A stretch of DNA of 64,000 nt. Source: Microplitis mediator. Its lineage: Eukaryota; Arthropoda; Insecta; Hymenoptera; Braconidae. The position numbers were made by a program, and so were the translations under genes. The stretch is taken from contig NC_079971.1 in NCBI RefSeq assembly GCF_029852145.1, forward strand, positions 14,055,697-14,119,696, written 5' to 3'. A model generated the notes under the pieces. The model was given only the letters and a program-made list of their open reading frames with translations. It was not told the DNA's origin and did no database searches. Below are positions 1-9,898 of this stretch, in pieces. How positions within the stretch are numbered: the stretch's first letter is position 1; each line of letters starts with the position of its first letter.

Positions 1-165
1 TGTCGCATGAATCAATTATCGGCGGATGAATCATCGCTCGGACTAATTATCGTTAGGGTCAGTTGTCCGCGGATCAATTGTCACTAGGATCAATCGTCCG
101 CGGATCAATTGTCGCGGATTAATTGTCGCGGATCAATTGTCCTCGGATCAACGGTCAGGTAATCC
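1..165. repeat. Degenerate ~15-bp tandem repeat around GATCAATTGTC
   Basis: Repeated variants of GGATCAATTGTC followed by CGC or CGCGG run from the left edge to about 160, each differing by one to three bases. The array ends just upstream of the first LINE fragment. It may be the 5' untranslated part of that LINE or an unrelated minisatellite; the window edge cuts it off. Confidence 0.6.
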
Positions 166-192
166 TTTGCCCAGGGTGGGCTCAAAACAGAG

Positions 193-528
193 GTGAAAAC
201 AACAGAAACAACAGAAAGGCTCGGTTCACGAAACGAAATTTCACCCCTTCCCCCAAATCCGACAACAACAGAAAGAGAAGGAGGAGAAAGAGGTTTTAGC
301 GCGGATGGACTTCGAGTCTTGCAGGTGAACTTGCGAAACGATAAGGCGGGAACACTGGAGACAGACGCCTTGTGGGAGAAGGAACGTCTTGATGTCCCCC
401 TTCTGCAAGAGCCATACGCAGCAGTTAGTAACAAATGTTTTAATATACCTGGTTTTGGTAGCTATGTACAAATTGCTGCTACAACTGGGGAGAGGCCATA
501 TGCAGATAAAAATTGGAAGATTTTATAG
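193..528 (+). pseudogene. LINE endonuclease, N-terminal fragment
   Basis: The 111-residue reading frame contains LRVLQVNLRNDKAG and, further on, LLQEPYA. These match the first strand (QVNL) and catalytic-Glu region (xEPY) of R1-type AP endonucleases. The catalytic middle (GDFNAH-type motif) is missing, and the frame runs into unrelated residues before stopping. The first ~30 residues are low-complexity (TTETTERL) and may not be coding. It is followed in another frame by the endonuclease C-terminus, so an internal deletion removed the core. Confidence 0.75.
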
Positions 529-944
529 ATGACTATAGGTTGGAGATTTTAAACATAATAGGAGAGGGACCAACTTATGCTTCGACATCAGGGGAATCAT
601 ACATAGGTGTCACCTTAGCCGGCCCAAAACTTGTACGGTACGTACGAGACTGGTCCATCAAACGCGAGTGGGTGCAAAGTACAGACTACTATGCGATCGA
701 TATCAGCCTAGGAATTCCAAGAGATCGGGAGGGTCTCGATGGGGCGGATCCAAAGCGGTTCAACCTTGCGTTGGTCAACTGGGAGAAGTTTCGCTACAAA
801 CTACCAGAACTCGCAAGAGTAAATCTTGAAGGTCTAGCGCTGGAAACGGTCGAGGATGTGGAAAGGTATTCCGATGCACTCACTAAAACCATAATAGAGT
901 CATGCGAATTTGCTATCCCGCGGAAAAAGCCACACATAAAATGA
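513..944 (+). pseudogene. LINE endonuclease, C-terminal fragment
   Basis: The frame reads RLEILNIIGEGPTYAS, SYIGVTLAGPKLVRYVRDWSI and STDYYAIDISL. These correspond to the end of an R1-type endonuclease, where the family has a D-V/T-L segment and an SDHxxI catalytic His motif. Here the SDH position reads STD, so the catalytic His is lost. About 90 residues of linker follow before a TGA at 942-944. Decayed linker in several frames continues to about 1,320. Confidence 0.75.
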
Positions 945-1319
945 TACCCGTGGTGGACCAGAGAGCTAACTAAAGAAAAGAGAGTAGCCTACGAAGCTAG
1001 AAGGGGATATCAGAGGGAGACGGATGACTGTAAAAGGACAGAACCTAAAAAGACTTACTTAGAACTTCGTAAGACATATTCAAAACACATTAAAAGACAT
1101 CGAGAAAACAGCTGGTGAGAGTTTGTTACGTCGAACGGCAACAAGGAGCACTGGGGCATCGTTTGCAAGCTCCAGGCTGACAAACACCGAGTTAACAGAG
1201 TGCTCACCACACTCTGACGTGGCGGACGATCCACAGAATGCTTTAAGGAGACAGCTAGCTGCTTTCTCAACACACACATTGTAGACGATAAACCAGAAGA
1301 AGAAACGGAAGAGCAGAAA

Positions 1320-2323
1320 GTAACCTGGGTAAATTCAGAGATGCCACCAGACACCGTGGACGCCGATTTATTCACCCCACGCGAACTATATGAAATTTTA
1401 AAGACCCTTCCAATTAAAAAAGCACCCGGACCGGACTTGGTAGAGAACGAGGTAATAAAAAGAGTGGCAGTAATTTTGTAAGGGGAATTTTCAGAATTTT
1501 ATAATAGATGCCTAGCGTTAGAAGTTTTCCCAGCCGCATGGAAAGAGGGCGGGATTATTATGCTCCTTAAGAGCAGTGATAAAGACCCGAGTGACCCAAG
1601 GTCTTATAGGCCAATATGTTTACTTTCGGTAATCGGGAAGGTATTTGAAAGACTAATAAAGTGGAGACTCACCGCCACAGTCTCAGCTGGGGATAAGATT
1701 TCCAGTCAACAATTTGGCTTCATGGCCAAAAGGTCGACTGAAGATGCAGTTGTTGAGATACGTCGCTTGCTAGATTTGACAACAAAGAATCTGGCAATTG
1801 GACTTCTCTTCGATATTTCCGGCACCATGTGGTAGTTGCGAGTACTCGAGGGCTTAAAGAAACGGGAATGCCCCAAAAATGTTTACAGGGTGGTACAAAG
1901 TTACTTTGAAGATAAAACAGTCTCACTGTCATGGGGATTCAGGAAAGGAAGGAAAAAGCCAACAAGGAGATGTTCACAAAGATCAGTTCTGGGGCCATTA
2001 TTTTGGAACATTATGTTCGACGACTTACTTAAAGAATTAGAATCAACAGAACACGGGAGTAAATTTGTAGCCTATGCAGACGACCTCCTCGTCATCATAG
2101 AAGGCACCTCACGTGCTGACATTGAAAGAAAAACACAAGGAACGGTAGATTCAATACTGGAATGGTGTCGTTCCGCGAAACTCACGCTGTCGGAGTCAAA
2201 GACCGAAGCAATCTTCTTCAAGAGAGATCACACCCGACGCGGTCTATGCAAGGACAAAGGTCCGTACCCCTACGAAGCAAAAAGACAGAAAAAGCCCAAA
2301 TATGATTCAAAGCCACCGTAAAT
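1320..2323 (+). pseudogene. LINE reverse transcriptase domain, broken
   Basis: Recognisable reverse transcriptase blocks are: KKAPGPDLVENEV (about 1,417), SYRPICLLSVIGKVFERLI (about 1,600), QQFGFMAKRSTEDA (about 1,705), LLFDISG (motif A, about 1,800), and FVAYADDLLVI (motif C, about 2,065). A TAA near 1,480 and a TAG near 1,833 interrupt it. Motif A has lost the usual AFDN stretch, so the enzyme cannot be functional. Family placement in the R1 group follows from the APGxD and YADD contexts and the C-terminal knuckle; the exact subfamily is uncertain. Confidence 0.85.
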
Positions 2324-2498
2324 CGTAATAGGTAAAACGAAAATAGCATTCAAAAAGAGCGTTAGAAACTTAGGGGTACACTCCGACCAGGGCCTCACAA
2401 TAACAATACACATAAAGACAAGGCGCGCGAAATTATATAAAACTTTTGGTCGTCTACGCCGTCTTGAACGGACTGAATGGAGACTGCGATTTCCCGCT

Positions 2499-3110
2499 AT
2501 GTCCACCATCTACGGGGGCTGCTTCCTGCCTATTGTCACTTATGCGGCAGTAGGCTGGAGTGACCTATGTGAAATGGAGGATTGGAAGGCTTTTCGAGCC
2601 TTGCAGCCGCGAGCCCTGATTACAATGACGTCTTCATACAAGACGGCATCGTATGAGGGACTTTGTGTGATTGCGGGGGCAGTGTCCATTCGGCTTGTGA
2701 TTGACGAACGTCGCGCCCGTTACAATCTTCGCACTGGCAAACAGGCAACCTTTGGATCCGTGACCGTGCAGCCAGATGACGAGGAAGGCCTTGTCTCCTT
2801 CAGAAAAGAAACCATTCGCAAATGGCAAGAAAAGTGGTCCACAACCGACGGAAGACGAATGGCATTCAACTACTTTCTCGACGTTACTGAATGTCTAGCG
2901 AGTAAACACATCAGCCCTAATTTCTGGCTTACCCAGGTTTTAACCGGTCAGGGCTGTTTCAAAGATAGACTCTACAAGTACGGACTAGCAAAAGATCGCA
3001 AATGCCCATGATGCAACAAAAGGAGGGATACCATTCAACACTTACTGCCAAAATGCTCCGAGTCCGAGCCTCAGCGTGAGGTGCTTCAAAGCATAGAGGG
3101 GTGGGTCGTG
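2499..3110 (+). pseudogene. LINE ORF2 C-terminus with CCHC zinc knuckle
   Basis: The frame encodes the thumb/connection segment (FLPIVTYAAVGWSDL) and ends at KCP, where a TGA at 3,009-3,011 falls between the two cysteines of a CxxC. Reading past it gives CNKRRDTIQHLLPKC, completing a CCHC knuckle typical of R1/LOA/I elements. The single stop is probably a point mutation. The ORF2 frame decays after about 3,110. Confidence 0.75.
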
Positions 3111-3649
3111 GAGTGGCCACAAATCGTTCGAGTTCTTGCCTCATCCCCAAACTCCTTTAAAATTTTAAATGGTTTTAGTAAAGATCGCCTCCACCACAAA
3201 CTCAGCAGCCAATTCCAACACCGAGAAGTAGGAGGAGAAGACTATTAAATTGTGGTTCAACTGGCATCCACCCAGTTGTTGTCGGAGCATCTGGGCATGG
3301 GTGTGTAGAGTTCACGAGTTGTAAGGACTCTATGCATCCAGGCTGTCAGTCCGAAGTTAAGTGTGTGTGAGAATGTGTGAAGAATGGACGAATGAATGTA
3401 AAACAAACTGCACGTCTTCTTAGGAAGGCAGGGAAAGAAACCACGTCCCCTCCCGACCAAGTGGTATGTCGACCAATACATGGAATAACTTGTTTCTGGG
3501 GATTTACGGGAAAACATGGGAGTGAAATTTTACAATATCAAATTTATTCCGTGGTTTTTAAATTTTATTCTCGCACATACTTAACATATTTAATGTTTGA
3601 ATATTTAATAAAAATTGACAAAATTAAAATTATTTAAATCCGCGGTAAA

Positions 3650-3870
3650 CTTGTTATTTAGATCCATATTTTAATTATTTTTATTTAGTATGGTATTGTT
3701 TCATGATATATGAATATTTTAAATTCACGAATTGAAAATTATTATATAAATTAATATTTAAAATAGTATTGTTCCATAATTCTCAACTGAAAATTATTAT
3801 TTAGATTCGTAAAATAATATTTTGGATTGTAGTTTAAATTCACAAACTAAAAAAATGTTGGAAAATCCAA
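3650..3870. repeat. ~65-bp AT-rich tandem repeat, left part
   Basis: Units resemble TTCACAAACTAAAA, then TATCATTTAGATT, then AAAATAATATTTTG. The same unit in the same orientation resumes at about 6,644-6,850. The two blocks therefore look like one array split by the 3,871-6,643 element. Confidence 0.6.
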
Positions 3871-6643
3871 AATTGCACACCTCAATCGCTCATTTTATTA
3901 TTAAACATCACTATTATTTTATAATATTAATTTATTTATATCATTATGATTATTTATTTGACTTATGAATTATCGGTTCAGATTTTTCTTATTTTCAGCT
4001 TAATATTTTTTTATTTACAGTTTTTTTTTATATCCCGCCTTCTTGTCTTAGATGCTATTTTTTTCAACCGTATTCTGGTAAGCTAATGCTGCTGCCAGTA
4101 GATGATGAAAAGAAAAGATGAAAAAAAAATTAAAAATAGCAGCTAAATTTTTTATGAATAATCAGTTTTATTTTTTTATATATTGACAATTAAACGAAAA
4201 GGATTTAGCTAGTGATTTTCATAAATGTTCTGTGTTAAAAAATACGACTATAATTAAAAAATAATAAGTATTAAAATAATAAAAAACGAAAAAAAATTAA
4301 TTGAAAAAAAATTTTTTTTTGAATAAGCCGCCTTTCACGTCGGTATCACCACTTTCTTTTACGACTGTCACGCCAAATTTATTGTCAGTACGAGATAGAT
4401 AGTAGATATAGATCAAAAGAGGAACAGATATAAGTAGTCAGCTGTTAGAAAGAGAAGCTAGAAATTTGTAACGGGGTAAAATTTAAATTGATGGTGATAA
4501 TTAAATTTAAATTTGAATAAATTTCCCGCGGTTGGTCAATGACCCAATAACCATAAACCCCGTGATCTACTTGATCGACTGTCACCGGGAGCGCCAATTT
4601 TGGAGGCTCGTCCTCCAGACCCAATTAGAATTTAATGGGGAGGGGTCAACGTACGATTAGAGCCGAAGGGTCACGAGACGGAAAGTGAAAAGTGAGTGCA
4701 GGAGGTGAGAACAGACACACTTGGACGGACCGGCGTTGCGGTTAGACGCAAAATTCAACTATAAATTCAGGTAATTATATACACTCTAGAGAGGTACTTG
4801 TGGAACCTTCTAGAAGCAATAAATTAATTAAATTTATAAATCGTGTATCCGGCAGGTAGCCGATGCACTAAATTACATATATTTATTCGTATTGAATGTG
4901 TTCACAGATAATTTGGAGAAGGTTAATTAGTGGAAAGAGAACTAGGAGAAATTGGAAAGAACGGGAATCGGCAGAGACAACCTGGAGAGACAAAGGAAAG
5001 CCACGAATTGAGAACGGCGGAGAAAGAATTAAGGTAAATAAATTGTCAGCAACCGCTACAATTTATTAATTAATTAACTAAGATTTATTAATAAATAAAT
5101 TTGTGGGCAGTCGCCATTTCCGATTCAATTATAATAGAAATTCTCGGCAAGAAGGCCAGAATTCTTTATAAATTAACACGCAGTCCGTCTGGAAAATTCT
5201 CGGCAGAAAGCCAGAATTTTTATATTATAAGATTAATTTTAAGAAATTGTTAACCGATAAATTAGATATAAATTTAATATAACTTAAGAAACGAAAACAA
5301 AAGGCTGTGTAAGAGCGATAAGACGTTAGTGTTATGATAATTAAATTTAGTAGTAAAATTGAAGTCAGTTTTTGTGGAATAAATTGTTTAGTAACGGGAC
5401 TATAAAATATAAAAGCAATTAAGAGAGAGAGCGTCAGTCGGCGGCGTCAGTTTTCGGGTATCAATAACTTCTTATTCAATAACTTAAAATTCGAAAAACT
5501 GAAAGTATAAAAAATGAAGAATGAATTCTGTCGTATTGAAAATTTATCGTGGAAAAATTATAGTAAAAATTTACGAAATAACGTACGGATGAACTTAGTC
5601 TAATGGACAAATTAAATGAAATTTAGAATAATTAAAAGAGTGTGAAGTTAACCGGTAAAATTTTAATTGTAAACGAGTGTAAGTGTGTAATATAGTCCTG
5701 GAGACTCGAGAACAAAACGTGTGTGTGTGTGTGTGAAAAAATTTAGTAGTTCCGGTGAAAATACATACAATTTTTGGATCCAGGGGATCTGGCCGGTGGC
5801 CATTTTACATAAAGTCCAGGGGACATATTGTTAATTAATTAAATAAGATCCAGGGGATCAGGCCAGGGGCCCGTAAATCGTTATAAAAGTCCAGGGGACT
5901 CGGTAGTTATAAGATAATAAGTCCGGGGGACAATTTTGTAAAATAGTTATAAGTGAAATAAGAGCCCGGTGGGCAGAATTGTCTTTTGTTGAATAAAAGA
6001 TAACGTTTATATTGGAAAAATTTTGTGTTCTAAATAATTTTAATCCCTCAATTTCCTCACTCTTATATATTTTGACGACCCTGATTTATCATATTAACAT
6101 CTCCGGTTCTGGAAGGCCGAGTTTTATCTTCCAGTGGCGCCCTTATTAAGATCAATTAATAAAGAGGCCAAACTTGGCAAGGTTGAGAAATACCCTGTTA
6201 TAAATTTTATCTATATACAAAAATAAATTTGATGTTGAATTGTCGGTTTCAATATTCATTGATTCTAATAAAACGGGAAGAAATTAGACCGTGATTTTCA
6301 AAAAAGGTTCTTGGAATAAAAAATACATAGCCAATAAAAAAAAAATTGACCGATTAATTATATCCTTGGAGAGTTATCGTGTTTTCGAAGATTCATACGT
6401 AACAATTGACAGGACTAGTTTCTTGGATTAAAATAATTAATTTAAAATCAATGAATTAACAAATCGACTCAACGTTGGGTTTAAATTATTTCTTATCAAA
6501 TTATCTGCATGCAAGTAGACAATTTAATATATTTTTTGTGCTATGAAAAGGGTGTAGAAATGTTTTTGAATGAGTGAAATTGTCAACGAGGAAGAACCGT
6601 CAGTAAAGCACTCTCAGCGCTTTCACGCTTGAGGTGTGCAATT
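3871..6643. mobile_element. Candidate non-coding element with 15-bp TIRs
   Basis: AATTGCACACCTCAA at 3,871-3,885 is the exact reverse complement of 6,629-6,643, and both sides are flanked by the same tandem repeat. The 2,773 bp between has no ORF above background. It contains poly-A/T tracts, a (GT)n run at about 5,719, and the hairpin array at 5,777-5,974. TGGAGGCTCGTCC at 4,601 resembles a tRNA-Pro primer-binding site and TGGCGCCC at 6,135 a tRNA-Lys type, so a gutted LTR element is an alternative, but no LTR pair was found. I do not recognise the family. Confidence 0.5.
5777..5974. repeat. Eight mini-hairpins with covarying 4-5-bp stems
   Basis: Each unit is a 4-5-bp stem around a three-base RGG or GGT loop: GATCC-AGG-GGATC (5,777), GGCC-GGT-GGCC (5,791), GTCC-AGG-GGAC (5,814), GATCC-AGG-GGATC (5,847), GGCC-AGG-GGCC (5,861), GTCC-AGG-GGAC (5,889), GTCC-GGG-GGAC (5,921) and GCCC-GGT-GGGC (5,964). 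Stem bases differ between units but stay complementary. Spacing is 0-60 bp of AT-rich filler. Confidence 0.75.
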
Positions 6644-6850
6644 AATGATTTAGATTAATATTTGAATCATCATTTAAAATATTAGTGTTTCATAATTCAC
6701 TAATTAAAATTATCATTTAGATTTATAAAACAATATTTTGTAATGTATTTCAAATTCACAAACTAAAATTAATAATTTAAGTTCATGAAATAATATTTTG
6801 AAATGTATTTTAAATTCACAAATGAATATTTTAGATTCACAAATTAAAAA
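6644..6850. repeat. ~65-bp AT-rich tandem repeat, right part
   Basis: Continuation of the array at 3,650-3,870, with three to four diverged units containing TTCACAAACTAAAAT and AAATAATATTTTGAAATG. It lies between the right terminus of the 3,871-6,643 element and the CCCGGG element at 6,857. Confidence 0.6.
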
Positions 6851-6856
6851 TATTAG

Positions 6857-8062
6857 CCCGGGAAAAAAATTTAGATCTGTTCTGATCAAATTAGATCAAA
6901 TTAGATCAGCTCAGATCATAATTTATATTGAACCCAGATCAGAGTAGATCTGATTTGATCTGTTCAGATCAAACTAGATCTGATCAGATATGACATTTTT
7001 TGTTGGAGAAAAACAGTCCAGATCTACCCTGATCAAATCTAATCAAGTCAGATCAACCTAAATCAAGTTAGATCAACCTAGATCTAGTCAGATCAAAATA
7101 AATCAACATTGATTAAACGATCAATTTATGAAGTGCATAAAAATTGATCTAATTGGATCTCTACGGATCAAACTAGATCTGAGCTGATATAACGTTTTCT
7201 CGGGAAAAAAAAAGTTCAGATCTGCTCTGATCAGATTAGATCTGTACAGATTATAAAGAAATATTTCTTCGCATTATATTATAATTATAAGATTACTAGC
7301 TGAATTTCGACACATTCACCTAAATTCTGATAATTCTAAAAAGTTTATCGTAATTAAAATAAATACGTTTTTTTTGTTTATTCAGCTACTAATTCTTTTA
7401 TTATAGAAAATATATTAACATGACAATAATCTACTATCGATATTATCTGATATTCATAAAGGTACTTCATATACATCGTTACATGACTTTCTTAGGAATA
7501 CTGACATTCGGAATTTGACATATATAATCTCCGATTCCAACAACATGGATGATATTCTTAATATCTTGTAATTTTATCAATAAAAATTCATTCTTTTCTA
7601 GTAATGGTATTATGTGCTCTACTATTGTTTGAGTCTTTTCGTGCATAATGGTTCTTGAATCCTCAATTGTAAAACGTTGTAACATAATGTATCATTCAAA
7701 GGAGAAGATAAAGCTGATCTCATATGGAACATGAAACGTTTACTCTTTATTTTAATGGCTTCGATCCTATATACTTTATGTTATTGTGATATATTTAATA
7801 TATTTTTAATCAGACATATCAATTCTTATTAGGATAGAGATAAAAAAACAGATCTATTTAGATTTAGCAAATTAGATTAAATTTGATCTGAGCAGATCTA
7901 AGAGTGTTTTTCCTTTACCTTGATCTGTTCAGATCCAAGCAGATCAATTTTGATCAGAGTAGATCTAATTTGATCTAAACAGATCTGGCCAAAATGCAGA
8001 TCTGTTCCGATCTGAAACATCAGATCCAATTTGATCTGAATAGATCTAAATTTTTTCCCGGG
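6857..8062. mobile_element. CCCGGG-ended element with GATC-rich subterminal repeats
   Basis: Left end CCCGGGAAAAAAATTTAGATC (6,857) matches the reverse complement of the right end at 8,062. Inside each end, about 400 bp (left) and 220 bp (right) are packed with AGATCTGATC / GATCAAATTAGATC motifs. The ~580-bp core (7,262-7,840) has no such motifs. Dense subterminal repeats plus short TIRs are the layout of CACTA-type elements, where they bind transposase; that assignment is inference. A 2-bp AG on both flanks may be the target duplication. Confidence 0.65.
7479..7685 (-). pseudogene. Possible transposase C-terminal scrap
   Basis: A 68-residue frame inside the CCCGGG element ends with DIKNIIHVVGIGDYICQIPN. 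Its style resembles the last residues of the CACTA-like transposase at 15,032-22,420, whose tail reads HLIAHCIYININNTAYVHPL. If so, the host element is an internally deleted derivative of a related transposon. The resemblance is short and could be chance. Confidence 0.3.
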
Positions 8063-8525
8063 AGGAGGTTATGTCCGATAAAATAAGTGGAAACACGTGA
8101 AAATTTTTACTCTCGGTATTTGAACTAATTAAGTGCTTTTTTCGTCTTAATAAATTAAGGTTTTACTTTGACGTCAATTTCAAAAAGGTTTTTTTTCATG
8201 TAGAAGTAATAATTGCTGCCTCAAAGTGTGTTTAAAGATATAATTACAGTTTCTTATCTCTATCGAATTCTTAGTGTCGAACTTTGAGGTTATAAGCAAT
8301 ATCTTTAGCTCGGTTAGCACACTCACCAGATAGCAAGTTGACGCGTCAATGAATGTAATCTTAGTACCCATGGGGGAAAAATTTCAGCACAGCAACACTT
8401 CTAAGTCAGAATCCAGAGAAACACGACGCCCTGACCGCCTTTCAAATCTAGAAGACTAAAAGCGATCTAATTCAACGTGTTCAATAAGAAAGTATCCAAA
8501 AAGGAAAAGAGATTTAAGCAATAGT

Positions 8526-9480
8526 TTGGAAAAGTCTTTTTGTCAATCAGCGGATGAAATGTTCTCGGTAGTGAAGAAAAAAATAAACACAGAAAAAGTT
8601 TTCTTCTCAATGGACCACTCACTGTCTGAAAGCCCTACGGCATCTTCCTTACCTGACAAAATGGCCAGTGGTAACGATATCATATTAGAAATCAGAAAAT
8701 TAAACGAGGATATGAATGTTAAACTAAGTAAACTAATGGAAGTCAATAGTAAAAAGTTTCAATCTCTGGAAAACAAAATCACCATGCAACTAGAAATTAT
8801 CAAGGCTAAACACGGCACTGACATCAAAAACCTCAAAGATACTATTGCAAAGCACAAAGAGGAGCACGATAGATTAGCTCTTGATTTAAATCGTATGGAC
8901 AAGGAAATTAATAAGGGTTACCTCTTACGCAACAAACAATGCAGGTGGAGTACTTAAACTAAATATTCTCTTCAAATTGGTGAGCAACCTAAAAAATAAA
9001 GATAGACAATCAAGGAAGCTAAATATCATCATAAAAGGTTTACACGCATCGGAGACACCAGAAGAAGCCTCGGAGCTAATAATGAATATCTTTAACACTA
9101 AATTTAGTCTAAATAATTGTTATAGCAACATCATGATATTGGGAAAAAGCAAAAACATTTGCAAGATAACATTAAGCAGCTATGAAATTAAAAGAAAAAT
9201 CATGTCTGATAAAAACCGTTTTCTGGAAAATTCGAAAGTTTTTATGGAAAACGACCTGACTGAGCAACAAGCTACAGAACAACGAAACCTGAGATGAGCT
9301 GTAAAAGAGTATAAAACAAACGGAGCTAAAATTACGTATCACGACAATAAAGCTAGTATTGATGAAGTTTGGAGGGAGTTGAATGAGGAAGAACAAAAGC
9401 TGGTAAAATCGCAAACTCCTGCTCATGGCGTAATAAAACAAGATATCTTCCTGCGTAGTCAAACTCATAAGAAAAAATAA
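8526..9480 (+). pseudogene. LINE ORF1 (coiled-coil, L1-like RNA-binding fold), frameshifted
   Basis: The first 143 residues contain a long heptad-rich helix (about residues 50-135, e.g. KLNEDMNVKLSKLMEV). A frame change near 8,950 leads into KLNIIIKGL, then IMILGKSKNICKITLSS and RFLENSKVFMENDLTEQQ. That is the order expected for the RRM-like and C-terminal domains of LINE ORF1 nucleic-acid chaperones. A TGA at 9,295-9,297 interrupts, and the frame then continues to the TAA at 9,478-9,480. ORF2 starts immediately after. Confidence 0.75.
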
Positions 9481-9898
9481 CAAGAGAAGGATTTTCTTGA
9501 AGTATTGTGCTGGAATGTAAATGGTATAGAAAATTTTTAATCAAACTCCACCGTGCACGGACAGGACATAATCTGCTTACTTGAAACGTGGCTTACCAAG
9601 CCCATAAAACTTAACTTCTGGGAAAACTCATATAAAACATGCTGGATAGAAGCAACCAAAAGTAAAACTATGGGCCGTGCTAGCAGAGAAATCTTAGTAC
9701 TCACTAAAGAGGATCTCAACATATAAGTTCTACACAAATCCTATAATTTTACTGTTTCACTCAAATTATACAGAATAATATAAATTTCATTATTGAATTT
9801 ACGTACCTTCGGCCTGACAACATTTTACTGCTGATCTAAAAAATTTCCAAGAGGTTTCGGACATAATAAAGGACCAATTTTATAATCATTCAATTTTC
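9481..9898 (+). pseudogene. LINE ORF2 endonuclease, N-terminal part
   Basis: The frame starts FLEVLCWNVNGIENF, then a TAA, then DIICLLETWLTKP. These are the first two conserved blocks of a LINE AP endonuclease (N-x-N-G; ETWL with the catalytic Glu). Decay continues with several stops up to the insertion point at 9,898. Continuation is at 12,507-12,878. Confidence 0.8.
9881..9898. repeat. 18-bp TSD, left copy
   Basis: TATAATCATTCAATTTTC occurs here and again exactly at 12,489-12,506. It flanks the inserted LINE and marks target-primed reverse transcription. Confidence 0.9.

Larger units (their letters stand above)
165..3535 (+). mobile_element. Decayed R1-clade non-LTR retrotransposon (LINE)
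   Basis: In order on one strand: the start of an AP-type endonuclease, the end of an endonuclease, a reverse transcriptase with an FVAYADDLLVI motif, and a C-terminal CCHC zinc knuckle. This is ORF2 of an R1-superfamily LINE. Several stops, frame changes and an internal endonuclease deletion make it non-functional. The region after about 3,245 is non-coding 3' UTR, moderately GC-rich, and grades into AT-rich DNA near 3,535. No ORF1 is visible. No target-site duplication was identified. Confidence 0.85.
8380..9898 (+). mobile_element. Host LINE, left part (5' UTR, ORF1, endonuclease start)
   Basis: A non-LTR element with a coiled-coil ORF1 and the start of an endonuclease is cut at 9,898 by the LINE inserted at 9,899-12,488; its endonuclease resumes at 12,507. 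The probable 5' UTR is about 8,380-8,525. Its reverse transcriptase is absent: after 12,878 the sequence runs into a TA-flanked foldback at 12,966. Confidence 0.8.

Noticed and set aside
4601..6142. Primer-binding-site-like TGGAGGCTCGTCC (4,601) and TGGCGCCC (6,135), suggesting LTR retrotransposons
   Set aside because: No matching LTR pair, polypurine tract or coding remnant was found, and the matches are only 8-13 bases.
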